Counted from the stretch's first letter, positions 23,314-37,047 are shown. The stretch: DNA of 64,000 nt from Lantana camara (GCA_037501455.1 CM074855.1:53327001-53391000), one strand, 5' to 3'. Numbers and translations are program-made. Notes: generated by a model from the sequence alone, not told the origin.

Positions 23314-26207
23314 TGTGACACCCTGATATTTAGAAAAGTAAGAAAATATAAATTAGAAAAATATTACATCATAACATGCATACATATTTCGTGGCATATC
23401 AACTGTGCAATTTATTTATTTAAATTTAGAATGTTACTTGGCCCAATTATATTTAGGAAACAGTTACATATCTATTTGATAAAATATTTATGTGTAATTT
23501 TAAAAAAAAAAAAAAAATTGTAAATATTAACTCCTAACCTATAGACCCAGATATGTATATTTAATGAACCAACTTTCAATTTAAAGATTTTCGTAATTAA
23601 GTTCAAACACTTTTGCATGTCTCGAAAATGGAAGTTTAACATTGTTTTGTAACAAGGGTCCTATATTCATTTAAGTATAAAATAATAACAACAATAACGG
23701 TTCCTTTTGTCCTCTATACAAATTATTCCATGAATATCATATTTAATACATGTCTCATGTAGTCTTTGCACTTAACACATGCACACACGTAAATTAAATG
23801 TGGACACTACATGAATGTTCCTAATTTGCGGGAAAAAAAAATAATAATTATTATAACAACATTACATTGTATACATATTCCTGCGTAAAAGAAACTTAAT
23901 GGCAAAGAGATAATTGTTCCTCCTTTTGATGAGTCATGCCAAAAAATTGCCGCCTCAATTTCATTAACTGACAAGTGGTAAGCTTCCCTCCCTCCCTTTT
24001 ACATATTTTATTTGACTATTACTTTAACTAGTAGATTAGTATTCTGCCAAAACTTTGAACCTCACTACACGAATAGAGCAAGAGTCTTTCCCGAAACCTG
24101 TCAAAGTGAACTCCTACCATTTCGTTTGGCCAAGAAATTCCCGTATCTTCGTATACCAACTTCCGTAAGTAATTCAATCTATTTAAATATTCAAAATGTT
24201 ATTCGGGCGTCATTAATTTTAATTTTAAGGCTCTAATTTTGAATATTGTCTGATTGATTTACCTTTATAATTATAATCAGGATTTGTTAATAAACCATAA
24301 ATCTAATTGGTCTAAATTTAGAAATTATAGGTTGGCCTGAATTTACTATGCTTGGTTTTAGTTCAGGTCTTGAAACAAATTTGTTGTAGGATTTTTTTTT
24401 AAGCAGATCATAAAATATTAACTCAGTTTTACCTTAATTAAATATTTTAATGATGGGATGTTGATACTACCGAATAAGTTTGCTTTAATTTTAACAAGAT
24501 GAATTCGTCTTTTATCATATTATTAAGAAATCATCTACTAGTTCAGATTTTAAGTAAATAAATGTATAGTTTTTTTTATCCGAAAACTTAAGTGTTAATG
24601 AAGTTGGTTTGTAATGATGCTTCAGGTGGGTACATACTAATTAAATGCATATCTTTAAACAAATTATGTAACACTAAATTATAATTTAATTAGAGTGAGT
24701 AATTACGTGGTTGAATATTAATTTATGTTATTCATATTAAACATACTTTATGAGATGGATAATGGCATTAACGTGATGGCTTTAATTTTATTTGATGGTT
24801 ACTATATTTCCATACTTGAAGCCTTTCACGAATGATGTTTCCGTAATTCAAATAACTTTCTTAAAATGTATGCCATGTAATTGTGTATGTATACGTGAAG
24901 GTTAAATTGTGATTGTAACATGGTTGTTTGCTAAAACTGGATTCCGACAACGGTATTTAGATTTAGCACTGTTTGACCTAGAACCGTGTTTGTCTTTTGT
25001 TAGGTGAACCAGGACCAGTTGCGAATCAGTACGGTGAGGAAATTTTATCTTCAAAACTGAAATACGTATATTTATATTATTATATCAGCCTTCGTAAGAC
25101 CTGTATTTGATGATTTCGATTTTATTCCCATCATGTTATATTTATGTATATAAATATTTGATTATTAGTTACTGGTTTTTAAGACAAATGATTTTGTTAG
25201 TAAAAAGGATTTCGTATCTATAAGTACTGCATCAAATCCTTCGTTTGGTTCGAAAAGGATCTACCGTTCTTGTTAACGAGCTATTTTGTTCTGTTACTGT
25301 TTGATTGCACTCGTGGGGACGCCTACGGGGTAGTTCTTGGCCACGGGGTTACTCTCAATATCAGACCGGCTGGGCGGTATCGGGCCGCGGTTGTAACTGT
25401 GCGAGGTAATGCCCACATGTTGACGCTGCCATTTGGAGATTCGGAGATGGTCTCGAGTGGTGAGCCGAAGAGATGATCTCACGGGCACGTGGGACTCTCG
25501 ACCTCTGTTAGTTGGGGGATACCCCGACACTGGCGTTTGGAGTTATTTAATGATTTTGGTTTTAGGCGGTAAAAGGGGTGAGATTGTTCATAGCTCGTTC
25601 ATGTGCATGTATATTCTATGTATACTGTTCCTTGCCTGCTCATGCATCGATTATGGTTTTGTTATTATTTACTGTTCTGCATTCTTCCACCTACCTCACT
25701 AAGTCAGTTTGACTTACTCCTCTCTTGTGACCCGTATTTCAGATCTTTTTGAGCGAGACCAGGGGATAGGTGAGCAGCCCTTGGATTAGAGACACTAGAG
25801 TCGTCTTGCCCGTCGTTTTGTCGTCGATGTACAGTACCCCACCTCGGGGAATGTATATAATGGTGCGTTTTGTAAGCTTAAGCCCCACATAAGGGCAAAA
25901 GCATTGGTTGTTGCTTGTACTTGTTTTGTCGTCGTCTTCCTCGGGGTCGGTATGTAAGTTCATTTATTTTATTTTGTTTTGGACTCTTGTTTTAGGACCA
26001 CTACCTTTTATATTAAGTTGTGTTATCGTTTCCGCTGTTTCCAATAGTTTTGGTTGCACCTTGAGTTGTTACTCTAGATTACCGTAGTTTCGTTTTTTTT
26101 TGCTTATGCGGCTGAATCAGGGTAAGCGCTCAGCAAACCTTGACTAGGCCGTGCGGGCGACACTCCACGGGGCCCTCTAGGTCCGGGGATCCCGTTGGGG
26201 AGTCGCA
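23314..26207 (+). repeat. Element C 5' LTR
   Basis: A 2,894-bp LTR. A pyrimidine-rich stretch near 23985-24000 and a leader-like region are followed by ACTTCC|GTAAGT at 24165 (strong donor-like). A hairpin TAAGTCA-gtt-TGACTTA lies at 25700-25716 and an acceptor-like TATTTCAG ends at 25742. Small frames at 24012, 25270, 25433 and 25739 recur identically in the 3' LTR and show no protein family. Confidence 0.95.
25700..25716 (+). other. Hairpin near the LTR end (element C)
   Basis: A perfect 7-bp stem with a 3-nt loop, 26 nt before a TTTCAG. It has paired changes relative to L1 and B at stem positions 2 and 7. The 3' LTR copy is at 33551-33567. Confidence 0.6.
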
Positions 26208-26581
26208 GTGGTGGTATCAGAGCTCTAGGTTGGGGAAACCTGGAGTTTGGGAGTTTGAATTCCTGACAAATAATCAGGGGTTCGAGTCTAGAGTGTTATA
26301 GGATACTTGTTTATATGCTTTTGCTTGCTAAGCTGTCACGCTAGTGTTTTGTCTTGTATATATATTTTGTGCTATGCACCGTAGGTCTTATCACTTGTAT
26401 AGTTGTACATATGTGAAAGTGTCTACTTCTGTGACTAGTGCATGATGTTCGGGTAACCCAGGGCGGTACCCTATGACCTGATGTATAATTCCATCTTTTG
26501 AAATCCTATGTATATAGTTGATGGTTATGTTAAATACGTTTTTTGTCCTAATTTTTTTAACATCATCCGATAAACTGTTAC
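26208..26581 (+). promoter_or_regulatory. Element C leader with primer-binding site
   Basis: TGGTATCAGAG at 26212 matches the initiator tRNA-Met 3' end. At 26223-26245 the sequence CTCTAGGTT-gggga-AACCTGGAG folds into a 9-bp stem with one wobble pair, overlapping the 3' side of the PBS. The rest is an untranslated leader running to the gag start. Confidence 0.85.
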
Positions 26582-29500
26582 ATGCATAATAGAATGGCTT
26601 CTAGAAGAACACGCCAACACCCTGATGCCCTAACAGACAATGGTGATAAAGCTGGGCCATCCAATCAGAGGCGGCGTAATAATGAGACTGCTGAATTGGT
26701 TGATGCAGTTCGGCAATTGGCACAGGTTGTTCAACAGCAACAACAATATCTACAACAGCAACAACAACAACCACCACCCCCTCCACCACGGCCAATTGAA
26801 CACAACCAGCAGGAACAAATAATAGATAGATTCTTGAGGCTTCAACCACCCAAGTTCTATGGGGAGCCAGACGATAGAAAAGCAGAGAACTGGCTCTTTG
26901 CTTTGGAGAAAAACTTCTATGTGCTCCACTGTACGGACGAAAAGAAAATCGAGTGTGCTGTATACGTGATGGATGATGCTGCATCTCATTGGTGGCGTCT
27001 CACCGAAGAAAAGTGGATCAGGGAACATATTCCTCAAACTTGGGATAATTTCAAGGCTGAATTTACCAGAAAGTTCATCCCACTTGTTAAGAAGAATGCC
27101 CGAGAAAAGGAGTTCCTCAGTTTGATACAAGGAGTATCCTCAGTGGTTCAGTATGAGGCAAATTTCACTCGCCTACTTCCTTATGCACCACACATAATGA
27201 CAGATGAACGACGTAAGGTTCAGAAGTTTGTTGATGGCCTAAGAACTGACCTACAGTATCCCTTGATGACAGCAGACCTCCCGGATTACACCACAGCTGT
27301 TGAGAAAGCTCTGGAGGTAGAGGCTAAGCTTCAGAATATTCGTCTGATCAACCAGAAGATAGATAGGAATCGAGCATCAGGATCAGAGAATCGAGGAAAA
27401 CCATTCAATAGATCAATGAAAGGAGTAGGCCAGAAGCCAGCTAAAGCATCCGATGGAAGGCAAGGATTCGGATTTGGGGGAAGGAGTTGTGCCCACTGTG
27501 GCAATCCTAATCACATTGAAGCAAATTGTTGGAAAAAGGCTGGGAGATGTTTAGTATGTGGGAGTGATCAACATCAGAAGAACCAATGCCCTAAAGCTAC
27601 AACTAATCAGGGATATATGGGAAATCGTCCCGTACCTGGGCTTGGTCGTGGTCAACCGATGGCAAACAGACCTGGAAGACCAAATGTACAGGCCCGAGCA
27701 TATGCCCTAGGAGGTGGAGAAAATCCCGATCCCAACGCTGTCGTGGAAGGTATGCTTTGCATCCATGGCACGCATATTAAAGCTTTATTTGATCCGGGTG
27801 CTACGCATTCATTTATATCATCACATCTCATGCATCAACTCCCTTTAGATATAAAATTATTACCGTACCATTACGAAGTGGTTTCACCAATGGGTCCTCG
27901 ATCCCTCACCAACAAGATTGTTCGAGATTGTCCTATTGAGTTTGAAGGCAACCGATATCCAGCAGATCTAATCGAACTGTCAGTTCAGGGTTATGAAGTA
28001 ATACTTGGTATGGATTGGTTGTACCGTTACAAAGCGCAATTGGATTGTTATAACAAACGAGTCAAATTGGGAGAAGATAGGATTCAAGATTCAGAAGTGA
28101 TAAACAGGGTTGCTGAGATCGCCCCATTAATAACATCCTCAGAAGCCAAGAAGTACATTAAGGAAGGAGGATCCGGATTTATAGCCTATATACTAAATAA
28201 GCCGAAGGATCAAGTTAAGATGGAAGAAGTACCCGTGGTCAATGAATTTCCTGGAATTTTCCCAGAAACCTTGGAGTCTTTACCACCAGCACGAGAAGTT
28301 GAGTTTGTAATAGATCTTACTCCTGGAGCCGAACCTTATTCCAAGACTCCATATCGAATGGCATTGCCCGAGCTACAAGAGTTGAAGACTCAATTAGAAG
28401 AACTGCTAAAGATCGGATACATTCGTCCAAGCACATCACCGTGGGGAGCTCCAGTATTATTTGTGAAAAAGAAGGATGGGACGTTGCGAATGTGTATCGA
28501 CTATCGGGAATTAAACCGACTGACAATCAAGAACAAGTATCCGTTGCCACATATTGAAGAACTATTTGACTCATTACAAGGGTCGAAAGTATATTCTAAA
28601 TTGGACTTGAGACAAGGATACTATCAGCTTCGTATCAAAGAGGAGGATGTACCCAAGACTGGCTTCAACACGCGATATGGCCATTTTGAATTTATGGTTA
28701 TGCCATTCGGGTTAACCAACGCACCTGCAGCTTTTATGGATATGATGCATCGTATCTTTCGACCATATTTGGATCAGTTCTTGGTCATTTTCATCGATGA
28801 TATACTGATATACTCAAGAACTCCAGAAGATCATGCCGATCACTTACGTATTGTGCTACGGACTCTAGAGGAACATAAACTTTATGCAAAGTTTAGTAAG
28901 TGTGAATTTTGGATAGACCGAGTCGTATTTTTGGGACACGTGATATCTGAAAAAGGTGTTGGAGTAGATCCATCCAAAATCGAAGCCGTGAATAATTGGA
29001 AGCAACCAATGACACCTACGGAAGTCAGAAGTTTCCTAGGACTTGCAGGCTACTACCGACGATTTGTTAAAGATTTCTCAAAGATAGCTGATCCATTGAC
29101 TCGATTAACACGCAAGGAGACTTCTTTCCTATGGAGTGACAAATGCGAAGCAAGTTTTCAAGAGTTAAAAAGATGTTTGACTACGGCACCCATATTATCA
29201 CTACCAGATGGACCAGATGACCTAGTGGTGTACACTGATGCCTCACTGGAAGGACTAGGATGTGTTTTAATGCAACGGGGTAGAGTAATTGCTTATGCTT
29301 CGAGAAAACTTCACCCACATGAACAAAATTATCCTACCCATGATTTGGAGCTTGCCGCAGTTGTTTTTGCCTTGACCAAGTGGAGACACTACCTGTACGG
29401 AGTGACTTTTGACATATATACTGACCATCAGAGCTTGAAGTACTTATTTACCCAGAAGAACCTGAACATGCGTCAACGCCGATGGATGGAACTATTACAG

Positions 29501-31129
29501 GACTATGATTGCAAAATTTTATATCACCCTGGTAAAGCTAATGTGGTGGCAGATGCACTTAGCAGGAAGGTTGAAGTATCTCACATTTCAGTTAACTCCA
29601 CAAGCTCTATCAGTTCGAGAGACAAGCTGAAAATGCAACCTCGCGCACAATTCATGAGTCTTGTCATACAACCAGAACTCACAACACAAATAAAGGGGGC
29701 TCAGATAGCAGATGATTGGTGCCAGGAGCAGTTGACACGAGCCGAAACTGATCCACAAGCTACTCTACAACTAGATAACTTGGGAATCGCCAGACACCGC
29801 GATTGGATATATGTTCCACCCTCTCTTCGAAGTGTGATATTGGATGAATCTCACAAATCAAGGTACACCGTACACCCTGGCGGAACCAAGATGTATAGGG
29901 ACCTCAAGAAACAATATTGGTGGAATGGAATGAAGCGTAACATAGCAGATTTTGTAAAAGTATGTTTAACTTGCCAGAAGGTCAAAGGAGAGCATCAAAA
30001 ACCTGCAGGACTTTTACAACCTCTTCCAATACCAACCTGGAAATGGGATGAGATTACAATGGATTTTCTGGTCGGATTACCAAGGGTCAGAGGTGGATAT
30101 GATAGCATTTGGGTTATCGTTGACCGATTAACGAAGTCAGCTCATTTTCTACATGTCAAGACCACATATAATGTGAAGAAGTTAGCGGATCTGTACATAC
30201 AAGAAATCGTCAAGTTACATGGAATTCCTGCTAGTATCGTATCCGACCGGGATCCCAAATTCACATCCAAGTTATGGCAAGATATTCAAGAACAACTAGG
30301 CACGAAGCTACAATTTAGTACGGCTGCACACCCCCAGACAGATGGCCAATCAGAAAGATTAATTGGGTACCTCGAAGACATGCTTCGGATGTGTGTCCTT
30401 GACTATAATGAGAGTTGGCACAAGCAACTAGCATTGATAGAGTTCGCCTACAACAACAGTTATCAATCCTCTATCCAGATGGCCCCATATGAAGCTTTAT
30501 ACGGGAGAAAGTGTCGATCACCCCTATATTGGGATTTAGATGAATGGAGACAAACTGAGAATGGACACCATCGAGCAACAAAACCAGAACTAATTCAGGA
30601 CGCAATTGAGAAAGTACAAGCCATCAGATTGAAAATGAAGATTGCCCAAGACCGCCAGAAAAGTTATGCCGATCGCCGGAGAAAGAAATTGGAGTTTGAA
30701 GTAGGTGATCGAGTATTCCTCAAACTCTCTCCTAGAAAAGGAATCCAAAGATTTGGTAAAGGAGGAAAGTTGAGCCCACGATACATCGGACCATTTGAGA
30801 TCACTGAACGGGTTGGAGAAGTAGCATACCGATTGGATCTACCACCAAACCTTACAGGAATTCACAATGTTTTCCACGTCTCGCAACTACGCAAATATCA
30901 CCCCGATGGATCTCATATAATACCATCCGAAGAGATACCATTAGAACCAAATCTCACATATACAGAGAAACCAGTGCGTATTTTGGACCGTAAGTATAAA
31001 GAACTCCGGAATAGAAGGATTCCAATGGTAAAAGTACTGTGGAGAAATCAAAAGACAGAAGAAGCTACCTGGGAACTAGAAGAGAAGATGAAGAAACACT
31101 ATCCGGGATTGTTTACCAGCAGTAGATAG
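26582..31129 (+). CDS. gag-pol: Element C Gag-Pol polyprotein (chromovirus)
   Basis: A single frame of 1,515 codons for the capsid protein and all enzymes of a Ty3/gypsy retrotransposon. In order: a Gln/Pro-rich N-terminus (residues ~45-72); retrotransposon Gag (~80-245); two CCHC zinc knuckles (C303-C306-H311-C316 and C323-C326-H331-C336); aspartic protease (D404 in DPGATHS); reverse transcriptase with FIDD at 737-740; RNase H (D886 in YTDAS, then the ADALSRK end); integrase with H1091, H1098, C1128, C1131 and the triad D1161, D1222, E1258 (D-35-E spacing); a C-terminal chromodomain-like segment with VKVLWRN and EATWELE. No frameshift or stop is seen. The start could be codon 1 or the Met at residue 5 (MASRR). 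The chromodomain places it among chromoviruses, probably Tekay/Del-like; such domains are thought to steer insertion to heterochromatin. Confidence 0.97.
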   Translation: MHNRMASRRTRQHPDALTDNGDKAGPSNQRRRNNETAELVDAVRQLAQVVQQQQQYLQQQQQQPPPPPPRPIEHNQQEQIIDRFLRLQPPKFYGEPDDRKAENWLFALEKNFYVLHCTDEKKIECAVYVMDDAASHWWRLTEEKWIREHIPQTWDNFKAEFTRKFIPLVKKNAREKEFLSLIQGVSSVVQYEANFTRLLPYAPHIMTDERRKVQKFVDGLRTDLQYPLMTADLPDYTTAVEKALEVEAKLQNIRLINQKIDRNRASGSENRGKPFNRSMKGVGQKPAKASDGRQGFGFGGRSCAHCGNPNHIEANCWKKAGRCLVCGSDQHQKNQCPKATTNQGYMGNRPVPGLGRGQPMANRPGRPNVQARAYALGGGENPDPNAVVEGMLCIHGTHIKALFDPGATHSFISSHLMHQLPLDIKLLPYHYEVVSPMGPRSLTNKIVRDCPIEFEGNRYPADLIELSVQGYEVILGMDWLYRYKAQLDCYNKRVKLGEDRIQDSEVINRVAEIAPLITSSEAKKYIKEGGSGFIAYILNKPKDQVKMEEVPVVNEFPGIFPETLESLPPAREVEFVIDLTPGAEPYSKTPYRMALPELQELKTQLEELLKIGYIRPSTSPWGAPVLFVKKKDGTLRMCIDYRELNRLTIKNKYPLPHIEELFDSLQGSKVYSKLDLRQGYYQLRIKEEDVPKTGFNTRYGHFEFMVMPFGLTNAPAAFMDMMHRIFRPYLDQFLVIFIDDILIYSRTPEDHADHLRIVLRTLEEHKLYAKFSKCEFWIDRVVFLGHVISEKGVGVDPSKIEAVNNWKQPMTPTEVRSFLGLAGYYRRFVKDFSKIADPLTRLTRKETSFLWSDKCEASFQELKRCLTTAPILSLPDGPDDLVVYTDASLEGLGCVLMQRGRVIAYASRKLHPHEQNYPTHDLELAAVVFALTKWRHYLYGVTFDIYTDHQSLKYLFTQKNLNMRQRRWMELLQDYDCKILYHPGKANVVADALSRKVEVSHISVNSTSSISSRDKLKMQPRAQFMSLVIQPELTTQIKGAQIADDWCQEQLTRAETDPQATLQLDNLGIARHRDWIYVPPSLRSVILDESHKSRYTVHPGGTKMYRDLKKQYWWNGMKRNIADFVKVCLTCQKVKGEHQKPAGLLQPLPIPTWKWDEITMDFLVGLPRVRGGYDSIWVIVDRLTKSAHFLHVKTTYNVKKLADLYIQEIVKLHGIPASIVSDRDPKFTSKLWQDIQEQLGTKLQFSTAAHPQTDGQSERLIGYLEDMLRMCVLDYNESWHKQLALIEFAYNNSYQSSIQMAPYEALYGRKCRSPLYWDLDEWRQTENGHHRATKPELIQDAIEKVQAIRLKMKIAQDRQKSYADRRRKKLEFEVGDRVFLKLSPRKGIQRFGKGGKLSPRYIGPFEITERVGEVAYRLDLPPNLTGIHNVFHVSQLRKYHPDGSHIIPSEEIPLEPNLTYTEKPVRILDRKYKELRNRRIPMVKVLWRNQKTEEATWELEEKMKKHYPGLFTSSR

Positions 31130-31164
31130 AATCTGGGGACCAGATTCTTTCAAGGGGGGAGAGT
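31129..31164 (+). promoter_or_regulatory. Element C PPT with 5' hairpin
   Basis: GAATCTGG-gga-CCAGATTC (31129-31147) begins on the last base of the gag-pol stop codon and ends 4 bases before the PPT CAAGGGGGGAGAG. The 3' LTR starts at 31165. Confidence 0.8.
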
Positions 31165-34060
31165 TGTGACACCCTGATATTTAGAAAAGTAAGAAAATAT
31201 AAATTAGAAAAATATTACATCATAACATGCATACATATTTCGTGGCATATCAACTGTGCAATTTATTTATTTAAATTTAGAATGTTACTTGGCCCAATTA
31301 TATTTAGGAAACAGTTACATATCTATTTGATAAAATATTTATGTGTAATTTTAAAAAAAAAAAAAAAATTGTAAATATTAACTCCTAACCTATAGACCCA
31401 GATATGTATATTTAATGAACCAACTTTCAATTTAAAGATTTTCGTAATTAAGTTCAAACACTTTTGCATGTCTCGAAAATGGAAGTTTAACATTGTTTTG
31501 TAACAAGGGTCCTATATTCATTTAAGTATAAAATAATAACAACAATAACGGTTCCTTTTGTCCTCTATACAAATTATTCCATGAATATCATATTTAATAC
31601 ATGTCTCATGTAGTCTTTGCACTTAACACATGCACACACGTAAATTAAATGTGGACACTACATGAATGTTCCTAATTTGCGGGAAAAAAAAATAATAATT
31701 ATTATAACAACATTACATTGTATACATATTCCTGCGTAAAAGAAACTTAATGGCAAAGAGATAATTGTTCCTCCTTTTGATGAGTCATGCCAAAAAATTG
31801 CCGCCTCAATTTCATTAACTGACAAGTGGTAAGCTTCCCTCCCTCCCTTTTACATATTTTATTTGACTATTACTTTAACTAGTAGATTAGTATTCTGCCA
31901 AAACTTTGAACCTCACTACACGAATAGAGCAAGAGTCTTTCCCGAAACCTGTCAAAGTGAACTCCTACCATTTCGTTTGGCCAAGAAATTCCCGTATCTT
32001 CGTATACCAACTTCCGTAAGTAATTCAATCTATTTAAATATTCAAAATGTTATTCGGGCGTCATTAATTTTAATTTTAAGGCTCTAATTTTGAATATTGT
32101 CTGATTGATTTACCTTTATAATTATAATCAGGATTTGTTAATAAACCATAAATCTAATTGGTCTAAATTTAGAAATTATAGGTTGGCCTGAATTTACTAT
32201 GCTTGGTTTTAGTTCAGGTCTTGAAACAAATTTGTTGTAGGATTTTTTTTTAAGCAGATCATAAAATATTAACTCAGTTTTACCTTAATTAAATATTTTA
32301 ATGATGGGATGTTGATACTACCGAATAAGTTTGCTTTAATTTTAACAAGATGAATTCGTCTTTTATCATATTATTAAGAAATCATCTACTAGTTCAGATT
32401 TTAAGTAAATAAATGTATAGTTTTTTTTATCCGAAAACTTAAGTGTTAATGAAGTTGGTTTGTAATGATGCTTCAGGTGGGTACATACTAATTAAATGCA
32501 TATCTTTAAACAAATTATGTAACACTAAATTATAATTTAATTAGAGTGAGTAATTACGTGGTTGAATATTAATTTATGTTATTCATATTAAACATACTTT
32601 ATGAGATGGATAATGGCATTAACGTGATGGCTTTAATTTTATTTGATGGTTACTATATTTCCATACTTGAAGCCTTTCACGAATGATGTTTCCGTAATTC
32701 AAATAACTTTCTTAAAATGTATGCCATGTAATTGTGTATGTATACGTGAAGGTTAAATTGTGATTGTAACATGGTTGTTTGCTAAAACTGGATTCCGACA
32801 ACGGTATTTAGATTTAGCACTGTTTGACCTAGAACCGTGTTTGTCTTTTGTTAGGTGAACCAGGACCAGTTGCGAATCAGTACGGTGAGGAAATTTTATC
32901 TTCAAAACTGAAATACGTATATTTATATTATTATATCAGCCTTCGTAAGACCTGTATTTGATGATTTCGATTTTATTCCCATCATGTTATATTTATGTAT
33001 ATAAATATTTGATTATTAGTTACTGGTTTTTAAGACAAATGATTTTGTTAGTAAAAAGGATTTCGTATCTATAAGTACTGCATCAAATCCTTCGTTTGGT
33101 TCGAAAAGGATCTACCGTTCTTGTTAACGAGCTATTTTGTTCTGTTACTGTTTGATTGCACTCGTGGGGACGCCTACGGGGTAGTTCTTGGCCACGGGGT
33201 TACTCTCAATATCAGACCGGCTGGGCGGTATCGGGCCGCGGTTGTAACTGTGCGAGGTAATGCCCACATGTTGACGCTGCCATTTGGAGATTCGGAGATG
33301 GTCTCGAGTGGTGAGCCGAAGAGATGATCTCACGGGCACGTGGGACTCTCGACCTCTGTTAGTTGGGGGATACCCCGACACTGGCGTTTGGAGTTATTTA
33401 ATGATTTTGGTTTTAGGCGGTAAAAGGGGTGAGATTGTTCATAGCTCGTTCATGTGCATGTATATTCTATGTATACTGTTCCTTGCCTGCTCATGCATCG
33501 ATTATGGTTTTGTTATTATTTACTGTTCTGCATTCTTCCACCTACCTCACTAAGTCAGTTTGACTTACTCCTCTCTTGTGACCCGTATTTCAGATCTTTT
33601 TGAGCGAGACCAGGGGATAGGTGAGCAGCCCTTGGATTAGAGACACTAGAGTCGTCTTGCCCGTCGTTTTGTCGTCGATGTACAGTACCCCACCTCGGGG
33701 AATGTATATAATGGTGCGTTTTGTAAGCTTAAGCCCCACATAAGGGCAAAAGCATTGGTTGTTGCTTGTACTTGTTTTGTCGTCGTCTTCCTCGGGGTCG
33801 GTATGTAAGTTCATTTATTTTATTTTGTTTTGGACTCTTGTTTTAGGACCACTACCTTTTATATTAAGTTGTGTTATCGTTTCCGCTGTTTCCAATAGTT
33901 TTGGTTGCACCTTGAGTTGTTACTCTAGATTACCGTAATTTCGTTTTTTTTTTTGCTTATGCGGCTGAATCAGGGTAAGCGCTCAGCAAACCTTGACTAG
34001 GCCGTGCGGGCGACACTCCACGGGGCCCTCTAGGTCCGGGGATCCCGTTGGGGCGTCGCA
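31165..34060 (+). repeat. Element C 3' LTR
   Basis: A 2,896-bp copy of 23314-26207. Differences seen are GTAATTTCG for GTAGTTTCG with a T-run longer by two near 33940-33955, and GGGGCGTCGCA for GGGGAGTCGCA at the end. It is followed by GATCA and element B's pol. Confidence 0.95.
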
Positions 34061-34956
34061 GATCACAATTGGCTCGATTCCACTACTTTCTCCCACTTCC
34101 AAACTCGATACACTAGCCTTCCTACTAAGTGCATCGGCGACCACGTTAGCTTTGCCGGGATGGTATTTAATAGTATAGTCATAATCTTCTAACCGTTCCA
34201 TCCAACGCCGTTGCCTCATATTCAGATCCTTCTGAGTGAACAAATACTGGAGGCTTTTGTGGTCGGTGAAAATCTCAAAAGAAACCCCGTATAGGTAGTG
34301 TCTCCACTTTCCTAGTGCAAAGACCACGGCAGCGAGCTCAATGTCGTGTGTTGGATAATTCTTTTCGTGCTCCTTTAACTTTCGGGAGGCATAAGCTATT
34401 ACCTTCCCGTTCTGAGTCAACACACCACCCAAACCTTCCTTTGAAGCATCCGTATAGACCGCGTACCCGTCTGAGCCCTCGGGAAGGACTAACACTGGAG
34501 CAGAAACTAACTTCTCCTTCAAGAGATTGAAGCTCTTCCCACAAGCTTCGTTCCACTCGTACTTCACCTCTTTCTTTGTTAATCGGGTTAAAGGCGCGGC
34601 AATTTTCGAGAAATCCTTCACAAACCGTCTGTAATAACCGGCCAAACCCAAGAAACTTCTAATCTCTGAGTCATTCTTCGGTTTCTCCCAACTCACGTGT
34701 CCTAGGAAAGAAACCCTGTCGATCCAGAACTCACACTTGCTGAATTTAGCAAACAACTGATGCTCTTTTAGAGTTTGCAATACCAACTGGAGATGCCTCG
34801 CGTGATCCTCAAAGGATTTAGAGAATACCAGGATGTCGTTGATGAAAATCACAACGAACTTATCCAAGAAAGGCCTGAATATCCGATGCATCATGTCCAT
34901 AAAAGCTGCAGGGGCATTAGTTAAACCGAACGGCATCACCACGAACTCGTAATGCC
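34061..34956 (-). pseudogene. Element B reverse transcriptase C-terminal half and RNase H
   Basis: The minus-strand frame starts after a 1-bp deletion near 34954-34960 (the family's CGGTACGGG has become CGGTAGGG, giving a stop and a shift). It carries [13 protein letters not shown]. The catalytic motif reads FIND rather than FIDD (Asn codon at 34838-34840). FLGHV is then joined directly to SWEKPK (near 34692), an in-frame loss of roughly 20 residues. RNase H follows ([27 protein letters not shown]). Any one of the three changes should inactivate the enzyme. Element C cuts the frame at 34061. Confidence 0.93.
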
Positions 34957-37047
34957 CTACCGAGTGTTGAATCCTGTCTTTGGAATGTCCTCTGCTCGGA
35001 TTCGCAGTTGATAGTATCCCTGGCGTAAATCAAGCTTCGAGTACACCTTTGATCTCTGAAGGATATCGAATAACTCCTCAATATGTGGGAGGGGATACTT
35101 GTTCTTGATTGTCATTCGATTCAGCTCCCGGTAATCAATGCACATTCTCAAGGTCCCGTCTTTCTTCTTCACAAACAAGACCGGTGCACCCCAGGGAGAA
35201 GAACTCGGTCTCACGTATCCAACTTCTAATAATGCATCGAGTTGAGTTTTCAACTCTTTTAACTCGGCTGGAGCCATGCGATACGGCGTCTTGGAGTACG
35301 GCTCTGCATTCGGGTATAGATCAATTACGAACTCAATTTCCCGCTCCGGAGGTAAAGAATCCAACCTCTCGAGGAAAACCTCGGGAAATTCCTTCACTAC
35401 TTCCGTTTCTTCCAACTTTGTCTGATCCTTCGGACGGTTGAGAATATAGGCTATGAAACCCGTAGCCCCATCCCAAACCAATCTCTGAGCTTCTGAGAAA
35501 GAAAGTAAAGGAACGGTCTTCGAACTCCGACCCACTGAAATTTCTGAACCCAACTGAATCCTCTTCGCCCGACAATCAACAGTAGCACTATACCGGAATA
35601 ACCAATCCATACCCAGAATAGCCCCGTAACGAGTCATCGGCATCTCTATAAAATCTGTCAAAAACACTCTGTCCTCGATGATCACCGGCACATCTCTGAA
35701 AACCCGATCTGTCTCGAGACTACTACCGAAAGGAGAACTAACCACATAGCAAGAAGTAGTGCACACAACAGGCAAAGATAAAATAAAAGCGCACGTACTC
35801 GAAATAAAGGAGTGAGTAGCTCCCGGATCAAATAAAGCATGTATGCTCATGGTATGAATGCAAATTGTACCTTCAACAACAGCGGCTGGGTCGACCTCTA
35901 CATCCTGCTCCTCTCCGTCTAGGGCATAAGCACGTGCCCTAATCATCGGTCTCTGGCCCCCTACAGGCGGTACCCGGCGATCCGGACATGTATCCACTCG
36001 ATGATCGGCAGCCCCACAAATCAGACAAAGCCCTAAACGCTTCCTACAATTGTCGAAGATGTGTGACGGCTGCCCACAATAAGTACACTTGGGCTTCTCC
36101 GGTGGTGGTGGCAAAACGGGTGCAGCTGGAGCCTTCTGAACCGGTCCCGCGGGTCGGGACTTCTTCCACTGAGCCCTAGGTGGTGGTGTAGAATAAACCA
36201 TCGGCCTCTTGCCCGGATTGAAACCAGAGCCTGAACCCCTAGAACCCGATCCGGAACCTGAACCCGGACCTGACCGAAAAGTAGGTCGAAGTGCAATCAC
36301 CGAATCCTCGACCTTTAGAGCCTTCCTCGTAGCCTTGAGCCAAGTGCTCGTGTCCACCGCTTCGAGGGCGTTTTGCATATCCCGGTTAAGTCCTTGCATG
36401 AACTGCATAGACTTGTGGAATTCGTCATTCGCTATATTGGGTACATAGCGAGATAACCTCTCAAACTCGGAGAGATACTCCGAAACAGCCTTATCCCCTT
36501 GCTTCAGTTCGGTGAATTCCTTCAATCTGCGGGTGCGAGAAGACGGAGGAATGAACTTGTTCTTGAACTCCCGGGTGAAAACCTCCCAGTTTACTTCCTC
36601 TCCTGCAGCAGTCAGAATAATCCTCGCGCTCTCCCACCAAGAATAGGCCTCGCCCTGGATCAAAGAAATAGTGCAACGGGCCTTCTCGGTAGAGCTACAA
36701 GGAATTAGCTCCCAAACTCTTTCTACTTCCTTTAACCATTGTTCCGCCTGAACATCGTTACCTTTAAAGAATTTAGGCGGGTGCTGGTTCTGAAACTCCC
36801 GAAAAACGGCTGAAATCTGAGCTCCCGGTGGCACAGGTGGAGCTGGAGGGGCTGGAGGAGCTGGAGGGACATAATCTCTGACCCTCTGATCGATGAGCTG
36901 AACCATAGAAGCCACTAAGTCCTGTGGCTGAGCTGGAGGTGGAGGTGAAGGAGTACTATCACGGTGATGATGGCGGTGGTGTCTTGGTGATCGATCACGG
37001 CGGTGTCTATCGCGAGCCATCCTGAAATTCAAGACACTAGCATGCAT
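34957..37047 (-). pseudogene. Element B gag, protease and reverse transcriptase N-terminal part
   Basis: A 696-codon open minus frame. The likely start is the Met at 37020-37018 (MARDRHRRD); an in-frame Met lies 9 codons upstream. It holds an Arg/His-rich head, Pro-rich repeats ([11 protein letters not shown]), retrotransposon Gag (~residues 80-245), a Gly/Ser-rich linker and two CCHC knuckles ([28 protein letters not shown]). Protease with DPGATHSF follows, then reverse transcriptase up to YYQLRI...GFNTR. There the frame stops at a TAG (34957-34959) created by a 1-bp deletion. Gag is still intact, so this part could in principle be translated. Its products would assemble the particle and process the polyprotein. 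Related to but clearly distinct from element C's Gag-Pol. Confidence 0.93.

Larger units (their letters stand above)
23314..34060 (+). mobile_element. Element C: complete, young Ty3/gypsy chromovirus
   Basis: A full-length 10,747-bp element on plus, inserted in B's pol with duplication GATCA (23309-23313 and 34061-34065). LTRs are 2,894 and 2,896 bp (TGTGACACCC...GTCGCA). The PBS is at 26212, an uninterrupted 1,515-codon gag-pol at 26582-31129, and the PPT at 31152. The LTRs differ by about two substitutions and a 2-nt change in a T-run, making this the youngest element in the window. With all domains and catalytic residues present it is a candidate for autonomous activity. Confidence 0.97.
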
